Shown here: piece after piece, positions 62,946 to 64,000 of the stretch
Layout: each line of letters opens with the position of its first letter
How positions within the stretch are numbered: the stretch's first letter is position 1
Assembly: GCA_964630665.1 (NCBI GenBank)
Contig: CAZVVN010000004.1
Span: forward strand, 33,602-97,601
Length of the DNA: 64,000 nt
Direction: 5' to 3'
DNA from: UBA9619 sp964630665
GTDB lineage: Bacteria; Pseudomonadota; Gammaproteobacteria; Arenicellales; UBA868
The notes under the pieces: generated by a model
Told to the model about the DNA's origin: nothing
The model's database searches: none
Seen by the model: the letters and a program-made list of their open reading frames with translations, nothing else
Position numbers and translations under genes: made by a program

Positions 62946-63674
62946 TCAACCGCATTTTGAATCGCCGCAGTTCAGGCAGGTCATACAACCGTCCAGGAGC
63001 ACCACTGCCTTTGTACGGCATTTAGCGCACAATCTCGCTTCGGCAGGAAATCCGGCACCAGCGTCTTCTGCCGACGCTTTTGTATCCGCGCTGTATTCGT
63101 AGGCCTGGCGTTTTTCATCCACCAGTTTCTGCTGGTGTTCTTCCAGGGGGTCTTCTTTGATCATACCGATCATCTTCATGTGTGCTTCTATGGCATCACC
63201 GATCTCGGCCACCAGCGATGGTGTGTACTTGCCTCCGCGTTTGAAATACCCACCCTGGGGGTCGAAAACGCTGCGCAGTTCTTCGACCAGGAAGGTTGCA
63301 TCGCCACCCTTGCGGAAGACTGCCGAGATGATTCGGGTCAGTGCGACTATCCACTGGAAGTGGTCCATGTTTTTGGAGTTGATGAAAATCTCAAACGGTC
63401 GCCGCTTCTCGTAAGGGGTTTCGGGGTTCAGTACGATGTCATTGATGGTGACATACAGGGCGTGTTCAGAAAGGGGTGTTTTGATCTTATAGGTGCTACC
63501 CACCAACATCTCTGGACGCTCGACCTTTTCGTGCATCTGAATGACATTAGAGATAGAGTTTTCGGCACCGGCGATCGTGCCGGTTTCTGAGGTTGATGGA
63601 AGCGGTTCTGCGGTTTTCCCGGCGTCGCCAAGCACCTCAAATTCGGTGATTGTTTTGTCTATTTTTATCGTCAT
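62946..63674 (-). CDS. adenosylcobalamin-dependent ribonucleotide reductase, small C-terminal subunit (NrdJb)
   Basis: A 242-residue protein matching the C-terminal part of class II ribonucleotide reductase NrdJ, encoded separately as NrdJb in Pseudomonas. The region with KRRPFEIFINSKNMDHFQWI and LVEELRSVFDPQGGYFKRGG belongs to the reductase. The extreme C-terminus CAKCRTKAVVLLDGCMTCLNCG carries the Cys pairs that shuttle electrons from thioredoxin. Start ATG 63674 is nine bases after the nrdJa stop. Confidence 0.9.
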   Translation of the reverse strand: MTIKIDKTITEFEVLGDAGKTAEPLPSTSETGTIAGAENSISNVIQMHEKVERPEMLVGSTYKIKTPLSEHALYVTINDIVLNPETPYEKRRPFEIFINSKNMDHFQWIVALTRIISAVFRKGGDATFLVEELRSVFDPQGGYFKRGGKYTPSLVAEIGDAIEAHMKMIGMIKEDPLEEHQQKLVDEKRQAYEYSADTKASAEDAGAGFPAEARLCAKCRTKAVVLLDGCMTCLNCGDSKCG

Positions 63675-63683
63675 TTCAACACT

Positions 63684-64000
63684 TTAGAACTTTCCGTAAT
63701 ACCCTTCCTTGAGTGCGTCGAACAGATTGGCGGCAGTATGCGTTTCACCGTCATACTCAACCTCTTCATTGCCTTTAACTTCGATGATCTCACCGTTGTC
63801 CAGCGTAAAACGGTAAGTGGTGTTCTCCAGGTCCTCCTCTTTGACCAGGACACCCTGAAAAGCTTCGGGGTTGAACCTGAAGGTGGTACAGCCCTTGAGA
63901 CCTTTGTCGTAGGCGTACATGTAGATGTCCTTGAAATCCTCAAACGAAAAATCGGTAGGTACATTTGCTGTCTTGGAAATAGACGAGTCTACCCACTTCT
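63684..64000 (-). CDS. adenosylcobalamin-dependent ribonucleotide reductase, large subunit NrdJa (C-terminal part)
   Basis: The last ~105 residues of NrdJa; the gene continues beyond base 64000. The visible part reads KWVDSSISKTANVPTDFSFEDF then MYAYDKGLKGCTTFRFNPEAFQGV and ends ALKEGYYGKF, the segment at the end of the NrdJ barrel. The NVP and YAYDKGLKGCTTFR motifs are typical of the class II enzymes, which make deoxynucleotides with coenzyme B12 and work with or without oxygen. The paired nrdJb gene follows directly. Confidence 0.92.
   Translation of the reverse strand, partial: KWVDSSISKTANVPTDFSFEDFKDIYMYAYDKGLKGCTTFRFNPEAFQGVLVKEEDLENTTYRFTLDNGEIIEVKGNEEVEYDGETHTAANLFDALKEGYYGKF

Overview
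The window is a 64 kb stretch of a gammaproteobacterial chromosome, very probably a scaffold of a draft or metagenome-assembled genome. Two runs of exactly 100 N (16163-16262 and 41572-41671) mark joins between contigs. The placement rests on gene order. gmk-rpoZ-spoT-ridA-recG-ubiA, glnE-ilvE-waaF, and accB-accC-prmA-dusB-fis-purH-purD are arrangements I know from Pseudomonas and its relatives, and the class II ribonucleotide reductase is split into NrdJa and NrdJb as in Pseudomonas. I see no phage, insertion sequence, CRISPR array, tRNA or rRNA. Almost all of the window is core metabolism.

Layout. 1-6421 (+): nucleotide and stringent-response genes (gmk, rpoZ, spoT, ridA), recG and ubiA. 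6441-15995 (-): uvrD, folA, thyA, a penicillin-binding transpeptidase, a membrane J-domain protein paired with a VWA protein, pepN and a small membrane protein. 16375-22836: a YdcH-like gene, then the methyl-cycle genes ahcY (behind an SAH riboswitch) and metK, then a eukaryote-like ileS. The 544-base gap upstream of ileS holds a complete T-box leader with an AUC (Ile) specifier. 23381-26317: an AEC transporter, an HDAC-like deacetylase and an EEP-family hydrolase. 26330-36322 (-): a lipopolysaccharide core block (kinase, a WaaG-WaaP fusion, galE, waaF) with a zinc-finger gene, ilvE, a lumazine-synthase paralogue and glnE. 36389-38583 (-): a two-gene hydroxyproline module. 38734-41758: aroE, hemH, a hypothetical membrane protein, and a histone-H1-like gene broken by an assembly gap. 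42104-56924 (-): a long co-directional run: waaA, hemF, tsaC, purE, purD, purH, fis, dusB, a DUF3426 protein, prmA, accC, accB, aroQ, a TlpA-like thioredoxin and dsbD. 57133-59699 (+): fxsA and groES-groEL under a sigma70 promoter with a perfect CIRCE operator. 59945-64000: a secreted PA14 protein, an alpha/beta hydrolase, metY, and nrdJb with the end of nrdJa.

Three parts deserve most attention. The first is ileS: a T-box leader is unusual outside Gram-positive lineages, and here it sits before a type 2 IleRS whose HIGH motif reads GIHH. The second is domain novelty in envelope genes: a single-chain WaaG-WaaP fusion and a DsbD with two tandem alpha domains. The third is the conserved-looking pair of a VWA protein and a membrane-anchored J protein whose HPD motif reads HTD. 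Several starts were moved from the longest reading frame on the basis of Shine-Dalgarno sequences, stop/start overlaps or family length, as stated entry by entry.
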